A DNA stretch of 36,263 nt from Sulfobacillus harzensis (GTDB lineage Bacteria; Bacillota; Sulfobacillia; Sulfobacillales; Sulfobacillaceae), in the NCBI RefSeq assembly GCF_012933365.1, contig NZ_JABBVZ010000039.1, positions 1 through 36,263 on the forward strand, given 5' to 3'. The position numbers were made by a program, and so were the translations under genes. Shown piece after piece: positions 17,126 to 24,945 of this stretch. Position 1 is the first letter of the stretch, and every line of letters begins with the position of its first letter. The notes beneath the pieces were generated by a model. The model made no database searches and was not told the DNA's origin. It was given only the letters and a program-made list of their open reading frames with translations.

Positions 17126-17173
17126 GAGACGCACCACCTTGTCCCTATTCTAAAGGCAAGCGGTGCGTCTCAT
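17124..17173 (-). promoter_or_regulatory. Potential mRNA hairpin over the DUF327 start
   Basis: ATGAGACGCACC at 17124-17135 and GGTGCGTCTCAT at 17162-17173 are perfect 12-base inverted repeats around a 26-base loop. In the minus-strand mRNA the 3' arm covers the bases between the Shine-Dalgarno and the first two bases of the start codon. The loop has further pairing (CTTG with CAAG) and an exposed AGGGA next to AAGG. No T-run follows, so it is not a standard terminator. It could hide the ribosome binding site or bind CsrA. Confidence 0.55.
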
Positions 17174-17177
17174 CGAA

Positions 17178-17193
17178 GAATTACGGGTAATTC
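17178..17193. repeat. Perfect inverted repeat after the Spo0E-like gene
   Basis: GAATTAC-GG-GTAATTC, seven-base arms with a two-base centre, 14 bases after the Spo0E-like stop in the direction of transcription. It looks more like a protein-binding palindrome than an RNA hairpin. On the plus strand it is followed by CCCCTCTTTTT, but no plus-strand gene precedes it. Confidence 0.35.
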
Positions 17194-17206
17194 CCCTCTT
17201 TTTGGC

Positions 17207-17410
17207 TTAGCCAATCATGGATTCATTTCCTGATTGCGCTCGCCAATACATCTGCACGGAAACAATATGTTCATCAATTTCCTGACTGAGACGGATGACC
17301 TCAGGATCCAGATTCCCACGCTGCGCGGCCAACATCCACATGCGGTGCTTGAGCTGCTTAATCTGTTCGATGATAGAGCGGTATTCCGATGCGGTGCGAA
17401 TAGATCTCAT
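17207..17410 (-). CDS. Spo0E-like aspartyl-phosphate phosphatase
   Basis: A 67-residue protein with the two-helix layout of the Spo0E family. Helix one holds IIEQIKQLKHRMWMLA; helix two holds the signature stretch LSQEIDEHIV with Ser42-Gln-Glu-Ile-Asp46, matching SxxLD with Ile for Leu. In Bacillus these small proteins remove phosphate from the response regulator Spo0A and delay sporulation. The ATG at 17410 follows GGGGGA; an upstream extension to 17482 has no conserved part. It sits in the same direction ahead of DUF327 and flgN, so it may share their transcript. The family is recognised from the motif; the target regulator is not known. Confidence 0.78.
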   Translation of the reverse strand: MRSIRTASEYRSIIEQIKQLKHRMWMLAAQRGNLDPEVIRLSQEIDEHIVSVQMYWRAQSGNESMIG

Positions 17411-17497
17411 GGATGCTTGTCCCCCGTTGAAGAAAGTACGGCTATTGTATCGCAGCCAGGGACAGCCAACAAGATTTTCCAAAAAAGGATCATTCGA

Positions 17498-17728
17498 CTA
17501 TTTTCGCGTCGGGCTCCAGCGTCTGACCTGATCCCGCATCCAATGCGCCATCAGCTCCGGACTTGTGACGCCGGCTCGGCGAGCTTCAGCCCGAAACTGA
17601 TCGAAGAGCGCGAAAACTTGTTCCCGCTGGGTTTGGTGTTCGGGCGTCGTCTCAATGCGCAGTTGGTATCCGCGTTCCGTCCTATCGACGGCAAATTCGA
17701 TGCCTGCTAAGCGAGCCTTCTTTTCCAT
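17498..17728 (-). CDS. Small hypothetical protein at the head of the flgN-csrA gene run
   Basis: A 76-residue, highly charged protein with predicted beta strands at the start (LAGIEFAVDRTERGYQLRI) and helices after (REQVFALFDQFRAEARRAG). I do not recognise a family. A good ribosome binding site (GGGAGGG) precedes the ATG at 17728 and the coding pattern differs from a random frame. It is the first gene of the minus-strand run and 87 bases before the Spo0E-like gene. Confidence 0.6.
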   Translation of the reverse strand: MEKKARLAGIEFAVDRTERGYQLRIETTPEHQTQREQVFALFDQFRAEARRAGVTSPELMAHWMRDQVRRWSPTRK

Positions 17729-17821
17729 CGTTCACCCTCCCTGCAAGTGCCGGGTATTAGTGCTTTGATTTTAGTGTATCATAGGAGCAGGGAATGATGA
17801 TTCTCTGGATAATTTTTGTCC

Positions 17822-17850
17822 TTGACACTCATTCGGGAAGCCGATAATAT
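17822..17850 (+). promoter_or_regulatory. Sigma-A type promoter of the tRNA cluster
   Basis: TTGACA at 17822-17827 is a consensus -35 box. TAATAT at 17845-17850 lies 17 bases downstream, and the tRNA-fMet gene starts 28 bases after it. GATAAT at 17843-17848 is an alternative -10 with 15-base spacing. Confidence 0.7.
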
Positions 17851-17878
17851 ATCTAGTGTTCCCGATGAGGCGTCACAT

Positions 17879-17955
<77 letters not shown>

Positions 17956-17957
17956 AC

Positions 17958-18034
17958 GGCGGCGTAGCTCAGTTGGTTAGAGCACACGGTTCATACCCGT
18001 GACGTCGGTGGTTCGAGTCCACCCGCCGCTACCA
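17958..18034 (+). tRNA. Elongator tRNA-Met (CAT)
   Basis: A 77-base cloverleaf with encoded CCA, acceptor GGCGGCG with CGCCGCT (G1-U72 wobble), and anticodon loop TTCATAC. The acceptor sequence agrees with the known Firmicutes elongator Met tRNA rather than the CAT-anticodon Ile tRNA. Two bases separate it from the initiator gene. Confidence 0.92.
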
Positions 18035-18049
18035 ACTCAACCTTCATAC

Positions 18050-18125
<76 letters not shown>

Positions 18126-18132
18126 TTTGAAA

Positions 18133-18163
18133 CCCGCATCCGCAATGGATTGCGGGATTTTTG
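18133..18163 (+). terminator. Rho-independent terminator of the tRNA cluster
   Basis: CCCGCATCC pairs with GGATTGCGGG around loop GCAAT, with one bulged T, followed by ATTTTTG. It starts eight bases after the tRNA-Lys gene. Confidence 0.85.
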
Positions 18164-18316
18164 TATTGCAGCGGGCGCAGAAATGGGTGAACGGTGTTTT
18201 AGCCACCTTTGGAGACGTCCCAATCTGAGAAAGGGCCTGGACGGTTTTGCTAAGTGTGAATTCCAGACCCTTCTTTGGCGTCATCCGCTGGGTGATGGCT
18301 GCCCCAACGAACGTAT

Positions 18317-18871
18317 TTAGTGTTGCAGAGGCGGGCTGTCCCGTTGGGGATCGGATTGCATGACGGCGCGAATTTTTCCCGCGGTCATTCCCATCATACG
18401 GAGTCCTGCTTGGACATCCTTGTCCATCATCAGCCGCATGAGACCCCCGAGTCCCCCTAATCCCGCGGTGTCGGCGTGTGTGACATCGCCCAACTCGCGG
18501 GACAGCGTCCGAATGGTGGCGGGGACGTTATTGTGGCGCGCTTTTTCGAGCGTTGCCAGCGCCACCATATTGATGTTTTCTTGGGTTAAAACCGACGCCA
18601 TCATATCGATGACGGAGCGGATTTGCGCCAGAACGCCTTTCTCGTGCCATTCCGTCAGCAGTTCGAGGACCTCACGCACCGCAGCGAGCGTATTCGATGG
18701 GGCTAAGGTCATGAGCGAGGCCAGGTAATCAACCGAGACCGCGCCCATGGGGCCGTCCAGGGCGCGATCAAAGACCGCGACGATTTCGCCCAAGCGTGCC
18801 AGGCCCCGCCATTGGTCGTCCGATAGAGGAATGGATGGCGTCTCGCCCGTCGATGTGAACGTGGTACTCAT
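18317..18871 (-). CDS. DUF1641 protein, partner of the upstream flavoprotein
   Basis: A 184-residue soluble, largely helical protein. The pattern fits DUF1641, a family of unknown biochemical role usually coded next to SQR or type II NADH-dehydrogenase-like flavoproteins and formate dehydrogenases. The C-terminal part has a GLGGLGGLMRLMMDKDVQAGL stretch, and LMTLAPSNTLAAVREVLELL is in the middle. The ATG overlaps the stop of the SQR-like gene (ATGA), so the two are made together. It is the last gene of the cyd-sqr run. An accessory or membrane-anchoring role for the flavoprotein is inferred from linkage only. Confidence 0.75.
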   Translation of the reverse strand: MSTTFTSTGETPSIPLSDDQWRGLARLGEIVAVFDRALDGPMGAVSVDYLASLMTLAPSNTLAAVREVLELLTEWHEKGVLAQIRSVIDMMASVLTQENINMVALATLEKARHNNVPATIRTLSRELGDVTHADTAGLGGLGGLMRLMMDKDVQAGLRMMGMTAGKIRAVMQSDPQRDSPPLQH

Positions 18872-20145
18872 ACGCCTACTTCCTTTCCCAGCATTTCCGC
18901 AAAGAAGTCAGCCGCGGGCAATCCCCACGGGGGGACCTTGCCCTTGGTCCGGAAGAACATGTCCTTGTACTGTAACTTCAACAGGAAGGGGATATGGCCC
19001 ATCCGAAAGATTTCTCGATCGCCGCCATACCAGGTGTTGGAGCTGATGTAGAAGGCTTCATTGTGGCCCATGTCGCCGATACAATCGACGATGGGATTCA
19101 TGCGCTCCTCCCCTGGGGCAATGTGCATAAGCCCCAAGTCTTGGCAGATCTGCCGGGCTGCCACCTCGGCGCCCATGTGAGCCAAAATGCCCAGCTTCGG
19201 CACGGTGACGGCTGCCGCGTCTCCACACGCGAAGACGTTGGCATAGCGGGGATTGCGCATGGTCATGTCGGTTTCCACAAATCCGACGTCGTCGGAGATG
19301 GGCAAGTTCTGAAGGAATTCGTGCGGCACCCAATCCGGAAAGATAATTTTCAGTTCGGCCTCGATGCTGGGGCCCTCGACAAATTCAATCCCGTCCTGCG
19401 TAATCCGGCGGATATCGTAGGTCTTGTTGACGTAGTGGTAGCCCATCTTTCCGGCTAAACCCAACAGCGTTTTCACAATCCCCATCCCAGCATCCTCGGC
19501 AATCCATTCGGCCGGGGTAAACACGGTGACATTAGACGGACCGCCAAAGTTATGCGTTTGGAGCCAACGCCCGATGCTGAGCGTGACCTCCACCGGGGGG
19601 CCCTCGCAAGCGGCTTCGGCTTGCGGTACGTATTGATGCGATCTACTGCCTTGGTGAAATCGTGCCGAACCAACCGCCACCGGTCCGCCCTGGTATTCGG
19701 AATAGAGATAGCGGCGCAATTGGTTGCCGTAATAGGTATCACTGACGGTATGGCCAAATTCGGCAAATCCCTCGATTTGATCATACGCCAAGCGTGCGCC
19801 GACGGCGATGACGACATAGTCATACTGGAGCTTGGCCGTCGCGCTCCCGAGCCGTTCGGTCGGCAAGAATTCAATGGTGCGAGATTCCACGTCGATGGAT
19901 TGCACATCCCCTTGGATGAAATGCAAATCGTCCTCTTTCATGGCGGGCTCGAGGGGCATATGCATGGAATAAAGGGGATCCCGGTTTTCTAACACTTCAA
20001 TACCGATATTGGGGACGAACAGCAAATAAGGCTTCCGATCAATGACGGTAATATCCACGGCATCTTTGCCGTATTCCCGGATCTTTTGTGCGGCGCCAAG
20101 TCCGGCAAAATTCGACCCAAGCACCACGATGTGGGGTTTTGCCAT
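18868..20145 (-). CDS. sqr: FAD-dependent oxidoreductase, sulfide:quinone oxidoreductase (SQR) family
   Basis: A 425-residue two-dinucleotide-fold flavoprotein. The N-terminal FAD motif is HIVVLGSNFAGLGAA, and the second FAD-contact motif NVFACGDAAAV is near residues 303-313. Cys180 (EAACEGPPVE) and Cys355 (IVDCIGD) occupy the places of the redox-active pair reported for archaeal-type SQR; the third Cys near residue 128 of other SQRs is absent. The C-terminal amphipathic part (FLLKLQYKDMFFRT) resembles the membrane-docking end. SQR oxidises sulfide to polysulfide and reduces quinone. A type II NADH dehydrogenase is less likely because of the Cys pair. The ATG at 20145 follows GGAGGTGAGG. It lies behind cydA with a 234-base gap. 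Confidence 0.82.
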   Translation of the reverse strand: MAKPHIVVLGSNFAGLGAAQKIREYGKDAVDITVIDRKPYLLFVPNIGIEVLENRDPLYSMHMPLEPAMKEDDLHFIQGDVQSIDVESRTIEFLPTERLGSATAKLQYDYVVIAVGARLAYDQIEGFAEFGHTVSDTYYGNQLRRYLYSEYQGGPVAVGSARFHQGSRSHQYVPQAEAACEGPPVEVTLSIGRWLQTHNFGGPSNVTVFTPAEWIAEDAGMGIVKTLLGLAGKMGYHYVNKTYDIRRITQDGIEFVEGPSIEAELKIIFPDWVPHEFLQNLPISDDVGFVETDMTMRNPRYANVFACGDAAAVTVPKLGILAHMGAEVAARQICQDLGLMHIAPGEERMNPIVDCIGDMGHNEAFYISSNTWYGGDREIFRMGHIPFLLKLQYKDMFFRTKGKVPPWGLPAADFFAEMLGKEVGV

Positions 20146-20263
20146 ATCCTCACCTCCACCGTTTGTGTGCCCCGTGGGTTCCCATGATAGTCTGGTATTC
20201 CCTGGAACCATTAGCGTTCGGGCACATTTCTGGTTGCCGCATGATCCACGGACACCCGGAGCA

Positions 20264-20295
20264 TCGACAGGTACCTAGAGAAGCACTCCTGTCGA
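20264..20295. repeat. Inverted repeat between cydA and the SQR-like gene
   Basis: TCGACAGG and CCTGTCGA form perfect eight-base arms around a 16-base centre, 84 bases after the cydA stop in the direction of transcription. No T-run follows, so it is not a standard terminator. It could be an attenuating hairpin or a regulator site in the 234-base gap. Confidence 0.4.
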
Positions 20296-20379
20296 ACTGA
20301 TGGCTATGCCGGTCCCCAGCGCTTAAAGCACGGTCAAGCAGACCGGTATAAAAACAGCTGTCTTCCCCATAGCCTTCGT

Positions 20380-21771
20380 CTACTCAGGCTGCACGATGCC
20401 GTCCTCCGATGGGTTCAGGTGCGCCTCGTTGGCCTCGGGGCCCAATCGGATGAACTTCAACAAGAGGCCAACTTCAATAATGCCCATAACCAAATAGAGG
20501 AGGGTAAAGCCGATGAAGGTGATGGCCACCTCATAGATGGGGACAGTTGGAGAGACGCCGTTGACGGTTTTTTGTAGCCCAAAGACAATCCATGGTTGAC
20601 GCCCGACTTCTGTCATAACCCACCCCGCGATGTTGGCCAGAGACGGGAGAACAATGGACCAGGTCATGAGTTTGAGAAAGCCTGGGCGTTCCACCAATCG
20701 GTGGGTGCGTAGAAGCCATAAGCCCCACACAGCCACCACGGCCATCACCATGCCGATTAAAATCATGAATCGGAAACTCCAATAGGTCGCGAGGATTGGC
20801 GGAACATAGTAGCCGGGACCATAACGATGCACATATAGGTGCTGCAGGGTGGAAATGCCCCGGACCTGGCCTGTCAGCCGGTTGTAGGCGAGGATGGACA
20901 GCATGTAAGGAATCGGGATCGAGAACCAAGTGTGGCGGGTCACGGGATTGAAAAAGGAAACAATGCTCCAGGAGGCGTGTAGCCCACTGTTGTTCCACAG
21001 CGCCTCCGAGGCCGCCATTTTCATCGGCTGGGCAAAAATCAAATGCTGTGCCTGGTCATGCCCCATGATAACCACGAGAACGCTGCCAACCGCTGCCACT
21101 AATAGGCCGAGAGTCATGGCGGGCGTAAACCAGTCCCGGTATTTCTTCTGAGTGCGGACGAAGTAAGCGCTGATGGCGGCCACAAAGAAGCCGCCAGTTG
21201 TCAGGGCGGCCGCTTCCACGTGGGGGAATTCGACCCAAAGCTGTGGATTTCCCAAGAGAGCGAAGAAGTTGGTCATGGCGGCATGACCCTTAATCATTTT
21301 GTAGCCCACCGGTTCCTGCATAAAAGAGTTGGCTGTTAGAATCCAGAAGGCGGAGAGGCTGGTGCCAATCGCCACGAGCCACATCGACCATGCATGCATT
21401 CGAGGCGACACGCGGTCCCAGCCAAAGATCCAGATGCCGATAAAGGTCGACTCCATGAAGAAAGCCGCTAGGGCTTCGACGGCCAGCGGAGCGCCGAAGA
21501 CGTCGCCGACAAACCGTGAATAATTGGACCAGTTCATGCCGAACTGGAATTCCTGCAAGATGCCTGTGACAACGCCCACGGCGAAGTTAATCAAAAAGAG
21601 CCGTCCGAAGAAATCCAGCACCTTGCGATCTTCCGTGCGCCGCGTTTTCCAGTAGCGGGTTTCGAGAATGGCGAGCATAAAGGCCATGCCGATGGTTATG
21701 GGCACAAATAAAAAGTGATAAATGATCATGGTGCCAAATTGCAGGCGGGCCAGTCCAACATCGGTCATCAT
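20380..21771 (-). CDS. cydA: Cytochrome bd ubiquinol/menaquinol oxidase subunit I
   Basis: A 463-residue membrane protein, subunit I of the bd-type terminal oxidase that oxidises quinol and reduces oxygen to water. Family residues sit where expected: His19 in IIYHFLFVP (haem b595 ligand), Glu99 and Glu107 of the proton path (AVEALAAFFMESTF), His184 in the EFPHVEAA block (haem b558), and the GWVMTEVGRQPWIV signature. The length indicates the short Q-loop form. The start ATG at 21771 (an MM start) follows GGGAG and aligns His19 with other CydA proteins; an upstream reading to 21834 overlaps the gap to cydB. Here cydA follows cydB, the reverse of the usual order. Confidence 0.97.
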   Translation of the reverse strand: MMTDVGLARLQFGTMIIYHFLFVPITIGMAFMLAILETRYWKTRRTEDRKVLDFFGRLFLINFAVGVVTGILQEFQFGMNWSNYSRFVGDVFGAPLAVEALAAFFMESTFIGIWIFGWDRVSPRMHAWSMWLVAIGTSLSAFWILTANSFMQEPVGYKMIKGHAAMTNFFALLGNPQLWVEFPHVEAAALTTGGFFVAAISAYFVRTQKKYRDWFTPAMTLGLLVAAVGSVLVVIMGHDQAQHLIFAQPMKMAASEALWNNSGLHASWSIVSFFNPVTRHTWFSIPIPYMLSILAYNRLTGQVRGISTLQHLYVHRYGPGYYVPPILATYWSFRFMILIGMVMAVVAVWGLWLLRTHRLVERPGFLKLMTWSIVLPSLANIAGWVMTEVGRQPWIVFGLQKTVNGVSPTVPIYEVAITFIGFTLLYLVMGIIEVGLLLKFIRLGPEANEAHLNPSEDGIVQPE

Positions 21772-21863
21772 GCATGACTCCCTTGCCGAATATCGTGGAT
21801 AGCGTCTAGCACTTGGGGCGTGGAGTTCCTTCAATTGGCACGGTCAATCCGCGAGCCGCGCCA

Positions 21864-22877
21864 TTAGTAGTGCCAGGTGTCTTTAAACGAAACACGCTGT
21901 CGAAAGACCCAATACGTCCACGCTTGGTACGCCAACACAAAGGGCAATACGGTCACGGCGACAATCGTCATGACCCGAAGGCTGTAAGTGTTGGATGCCG
22001 CATTGTAAATCGTCAGACTCCAACGGGGATTAAGGCTGGAAATCATCACCCGCGGGAAGAGGGCCAAGAACACGCTAATCGTAGAAAGGACAATGGCTAA
22101 GGCGGTCGTAAAGAAGGCCCATTCACGATGCCGGCCGGGCAGCAGGAAGCGGACGGCGATGATGCTGGCACCTGCCAGAACCGGAATGGGGCCGGGATCG
22201 ACGCCCAGCGTGTGCGCGAAATTGGCATAGAGATAACTCATCGCGACAAAGGCAAAGTACATCAAGGTCGCCCATCGTCCCGCCTGGTAGGCGACCTTAT
22301 GGGCTCGCTCAGCCAGCTCTTCGGGAGCCTTCAAGTCCAAATATAATGCGCCGTGCAGGAGGAACAGCAGCAGCGTGGCTAAGGCGCCGACAATGGCGTA
22401 GGGATTGAGGAGGGTCAAGAAATTGCCGACATAGTCCATGTGTTGATTAATGGGAACCCCGTGCAGGAGATTGCCCATCGCGAGCCCCCAGACAATCGGC
22501 GGAATGATGCTGCCGACGACAATCATGGCGTCCCAGCGTGTCCGCCATTCGGGACGGGCGTCCTTGCTGCGAAATTCGAGTGCGACACCCCGCAAGATGA
22601 GCGCAGCCAAGAGCAGGGCTAATCCCAGGTAAAATCCACTGAACAGCGTGGCATACCAGTTGGGGAAGGCGGCAAATAGTGCACCGCCGGCCGTGATTAG
22701 CCACACCTCATTAGCGTCCCATACCGGTCCGATCGTGGCAATAATGGCTCGGCGTTCCTGATCGGTGCGCCCAATCCAAGGAACCAGCATTCCTACCCCG
22801 TAGTCGAACCCTTCAAGTACAAAATACCCAACAAACAACACCGCGATAAGCACAAACCAGATAGCCGGCAGCGACAC
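21864..22877 (-). CDS. cydB: Cytochrome bd oxidase subunit II
   Basis: A 337-residue membrane protein with eight or nine hydrophobic helices. It has the family blocks YFVLEGFDYGVGML with Asp25, IGPVWDANEVWLITAGGALFAAFP and the C-terminal NAASNTYSLRVMTIVA. CydB is the structural partner of CydA. The start is a GTG at 22877 with GGGAGG eight bases upstream. The gene precedes cydA by 92 bases; in most bacteria cydA comes first. A 316-base gap without a gene separates it from cydC upstream. Confidence 0.97.
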   Translation of the reverse strand: MSLPAIWFVLIAVLFVGYFVLEGFDYGVGMLVPWIGRTDQERRAIIATIGPVWDANEVWLITAGGALFAAFPNWYATLFSGFYLGLALLLAALILRGVALEFRSKDARPEWRTRWDAMIVVGSIIPPIVWGLAMGNLLHGVPINQHMDYVGNFLTLLNPYAIVGALATLLLFLLHGALYLDLKAPEELAERAHKVAYQAGRWATLMYFAFVAMSYLYANFAHTLGVDPGPIPVLAGASIIAVRFLLPGRHREWAFFTTALAIVLSTISVFLALFPRVMISSLNPRWSLTIYNAASNTYSLRVMTIVAVTVLPFVLAYQAWTYWVFRQRVSFKDTWHY

Positions 22878-23193
22878 CCGGAGCGCCTCCCTTTAAGCCT
22901 TTTGCAGTTGTCGTTTAGGGTGGCCCGATTCCATGGGATTAATGCAAAATCTTGGATGCTGTAGTTAGGGAGGGCGCCAATTCGCGATGGATGGTTGATA
23001 GGCAAGGCATCGAGGCCGCGTTGACGAAGGTATCCAGCCTGCGTTGAAGCCCGTGGGACAATGCCGTCACTTGGACACACCGCGGTGCATCGGGCCTTAT
23101 CTGGGCGATTTGGCGCATAGAAGTTCGAAGCGCGTCTCGATTCAGAGCCGATGGGCATTGTCTCGGGACGGGCTCGGGTGGCTTCCGTCGCCT
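22878..23193. other. Gap between cydC and cydB without a supported gene
   Basis: A 316-base stretch. One minus-strand open frame crosses it and runs into cydB, but it has no ribosome binding site, no recognisable motif and an odd amino-acid composition. No clear promoter or terminator was found. It is long for the middle of an operon, so a separate cydBA promoter is possible. Confidence 0.5.
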
Positions 23194-24945
23194 TCATGAG
23201 GTTAAGGAGTCATCCCTTGATGCCATGTGTGCCGACAATAAAGCGAGGCGTAAAAGGCTCTGCGCAACGGGATGAGAAGCCACCTGCCGCGGTGTGCCAT
23301 GGTCGACGATGCGACCATCCATTAAGACAACCACCTCGTCCACTAAATCGAGGTTAATGGCGCTATGGGTAATCCAGAGCACCGAGCGTCGGCTGGCCCA
23401 TTGCATGAGGTCCTCCATCACGGTGCGCTCGCTAATCGGATCTAGACCTTCGGTGGGCTCATCGAGCAGCAGGATCGGTGCGTTCTTAAGAACCGCACGG
23501 GCAATGGCTAAGCGTTTAATTTCACCGCCTGACAGGGTGGTGCCGCGCTCACCTAAGAGGGTGTCCAACCCTTTAGGCAAACGATTAACCAGCGCAAGCA
23601 TGCCCGAAAGACGGAGAGCCTCCAATAGGGCGTCCTCTGAGGCATCAGGGGCGGCCAGCTGCAGATTGGCCCGCAGGGTGTCGTGAAAAATATGCGGGAA
23701 TTGATTCACCACCCCAAACAAGCGGCGAGCCGCTTCGGTGTCCCATTCCCTGAGCTCCGTCTGGTCCAATTGGATGCTTCCCTCGTTGTAGGCTAAGAGG
23801 CTAGCCAACAGATTGACCAAGGAGCTCTTTCCCGAACCATTGGGTCCAATCAGCGCCACGTGTTGCCCCGGGGCTAACGTCAGGGTTACCCGGTCCAGAA
23901 TCGGTTGGACGCGGTCTCCCAGGACAAGGCTCACGTCTTTGACGACTAAGGCGGGGACTTCCGGCGGTTTTTGCGATCGTCCCTTTCCGTAGCTTTGGGA
24001 TTCTTCGCGGCTTCTCAGTTCCCGTATGCGCGCTGCCGCCTGAGCCAAACCGCTGACGTCTTGAAAAGCGCTCGGAAGACCCGAGACAATTTCGAAGCTC
24101 GCCAATGCCAACAGGGCGACAACCGGTACGAAAATGGGCCGCAACTGATGCCGCTGTGCTTCCATGATGCTGACTTGCAAGACCACCCACATTCCGGCCC
24201 AGGTGACAAATAGCGACGTCGCGCTGAAGAGTCCAGTGATGCGGATCAGATGTCGCTTCGCTTCGTGCAGGCGTTGTTGCAGCTGGTCGACATGCCTTTT
24301 TGCAAAGCCTTCCAAGTGGAGCGCGCGGATATCTGTCGACCCATAAAGCAACTCCACCAACGCTGCCGTCAGACGTCCTTTTAAATCGACTTGTTGCGCG
24401 CGGGATATTTTGGCCATGCGAAAAGCGCTCCAGGAGAGCAGGGTGGCGGATACGACCAGCATAACGGTTAGACCGAGGGCAATCAGCGGGTTTAACCAAA
24501 GGCCAATGGCCAGCACCATGAGAAGTCCGAGAATCGCTATGATGACGGGTTCAAAGAATCCGATTATGAGGTTCTCAAGACTGTCCACGTCGTGGCCGAG
24601 GCGGCTCAGAATCTCGCCGCTGCCTCGGCCCTTGAGGACGCTCCACGTTTCCCGCTCGATTGCCTGATACAGGTGGGTTTTGAGATCGCGGAGCCAACGC
24701 AAGGTAACGTCATGAGCAAAGTACCGATCGAGATAACGAAATGCGGCCCGGGCTGTTCCGAAAAAACGGACCGCGACAATGGGGGTCCATAAGAGAAGGA
24801 TGGTGCTCGGGTGTTGGGCAGCCTTGGCGATGAGGTAGCTGGAGGTTGACTGCAATCCCAAATTCATGGCCACGGTCGCGGCGCCGAACAGGAAGGCTAA
24901 TCCGATTAAGGATCTATAGCGCCGGGTCAGCTTGATAAGCGGCAT
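23194..24945 (-). CDS. cydC: Heterodimeric ABC transporter CydC (thiol export for bd oxidase assembly)
   Basis: A 583-residue half-transporter with six N-terminal membrane helices (about residues 10-310) and a C-terminal ATPase domain. Walker A is GPNGSGKS, the ABC signature LSGGE, and Walker B ILLLDEP. With CydD it exports glutathione or cysteine in Proteobacteria and is required for haem insertion into cytochrome bd. In glutathione-poor Firmicutes the thiol exported may be cysteine; this is inference. The ATG at 24945 follows AAGGGAG and overlaps the cydD end by 32 bases. The two genes precede cydBA, as part of the same run. Confidence 0.9.
   Translation of the reverse strand: MPLIKLTRRYRSLIGLAFLFGAATVAMNLGLQSTSSYLIAKAAQHPSTILLLWTPIVAVRFFGTARAAFRYLDRYFAHDVTLRWLRDLKTHLYQAIERETWSVLKGRGSGEILSRLGHDVDSLENLIIGFFEPVIIAILGLLMVLAIGLWLNPLIALGLTVMLVVSATLLSWSAFRMAKISRAQQVDLKGRLTAALVELLYGSTDIRALHLEGFAKRHVDQLQQRLHEAKRHLIRITGLFSATSLFVTWAGMWVVLQVSIMEAQRHQLRPIFVPVVALLALASFEIVSGLPSAFQDVSGLAQAAARIRELRSREESQSYGKGRSQKPPEVPALVVKDVSLVLGDRVQPILDRVTLTLAPGQHVALIGPNGSGKSSLVNLLASLLAYNEGSIQLDQTELREWDTEAARRLFGVVNQFPHIFHDTLRANLQLAAPDASEDALLEALRLSGMLALVNRLPKGLDTLLGERGTTLSGGEIKRLAIARAVLKNAPILLLDEPTEGLDPISERTVMEDLMQWASRRSVLWITHSAINLDLVDEVVVLMDGRIVDHGTPRQVASHPVAQSLLRLALLSAHMASRDDSLTS

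Noticed and set aside
17178..17193. GAATTAC/GTAATTC with following CCCCTCTTTTT as a plus-strand terminator
   Set aside because: No plus-strand gene lies upstream, and the stem is short and AT-rich.
17835..17850. GCCGATAA, similar to the sigma-D flagellar -10 element, ahead of the tRNA cluster
   Set aside because: No TAAA is 15 bases upstream, the genes behind it are tRNAs, and a good TTGACA -35 fits a housekeeping promoter.
22793..23197. Minus-strand open frame between cydC and cydB
   Set aside because: It overlaps the strongly supported start of cydB, has no ribosome binding site and no recognisable motif.
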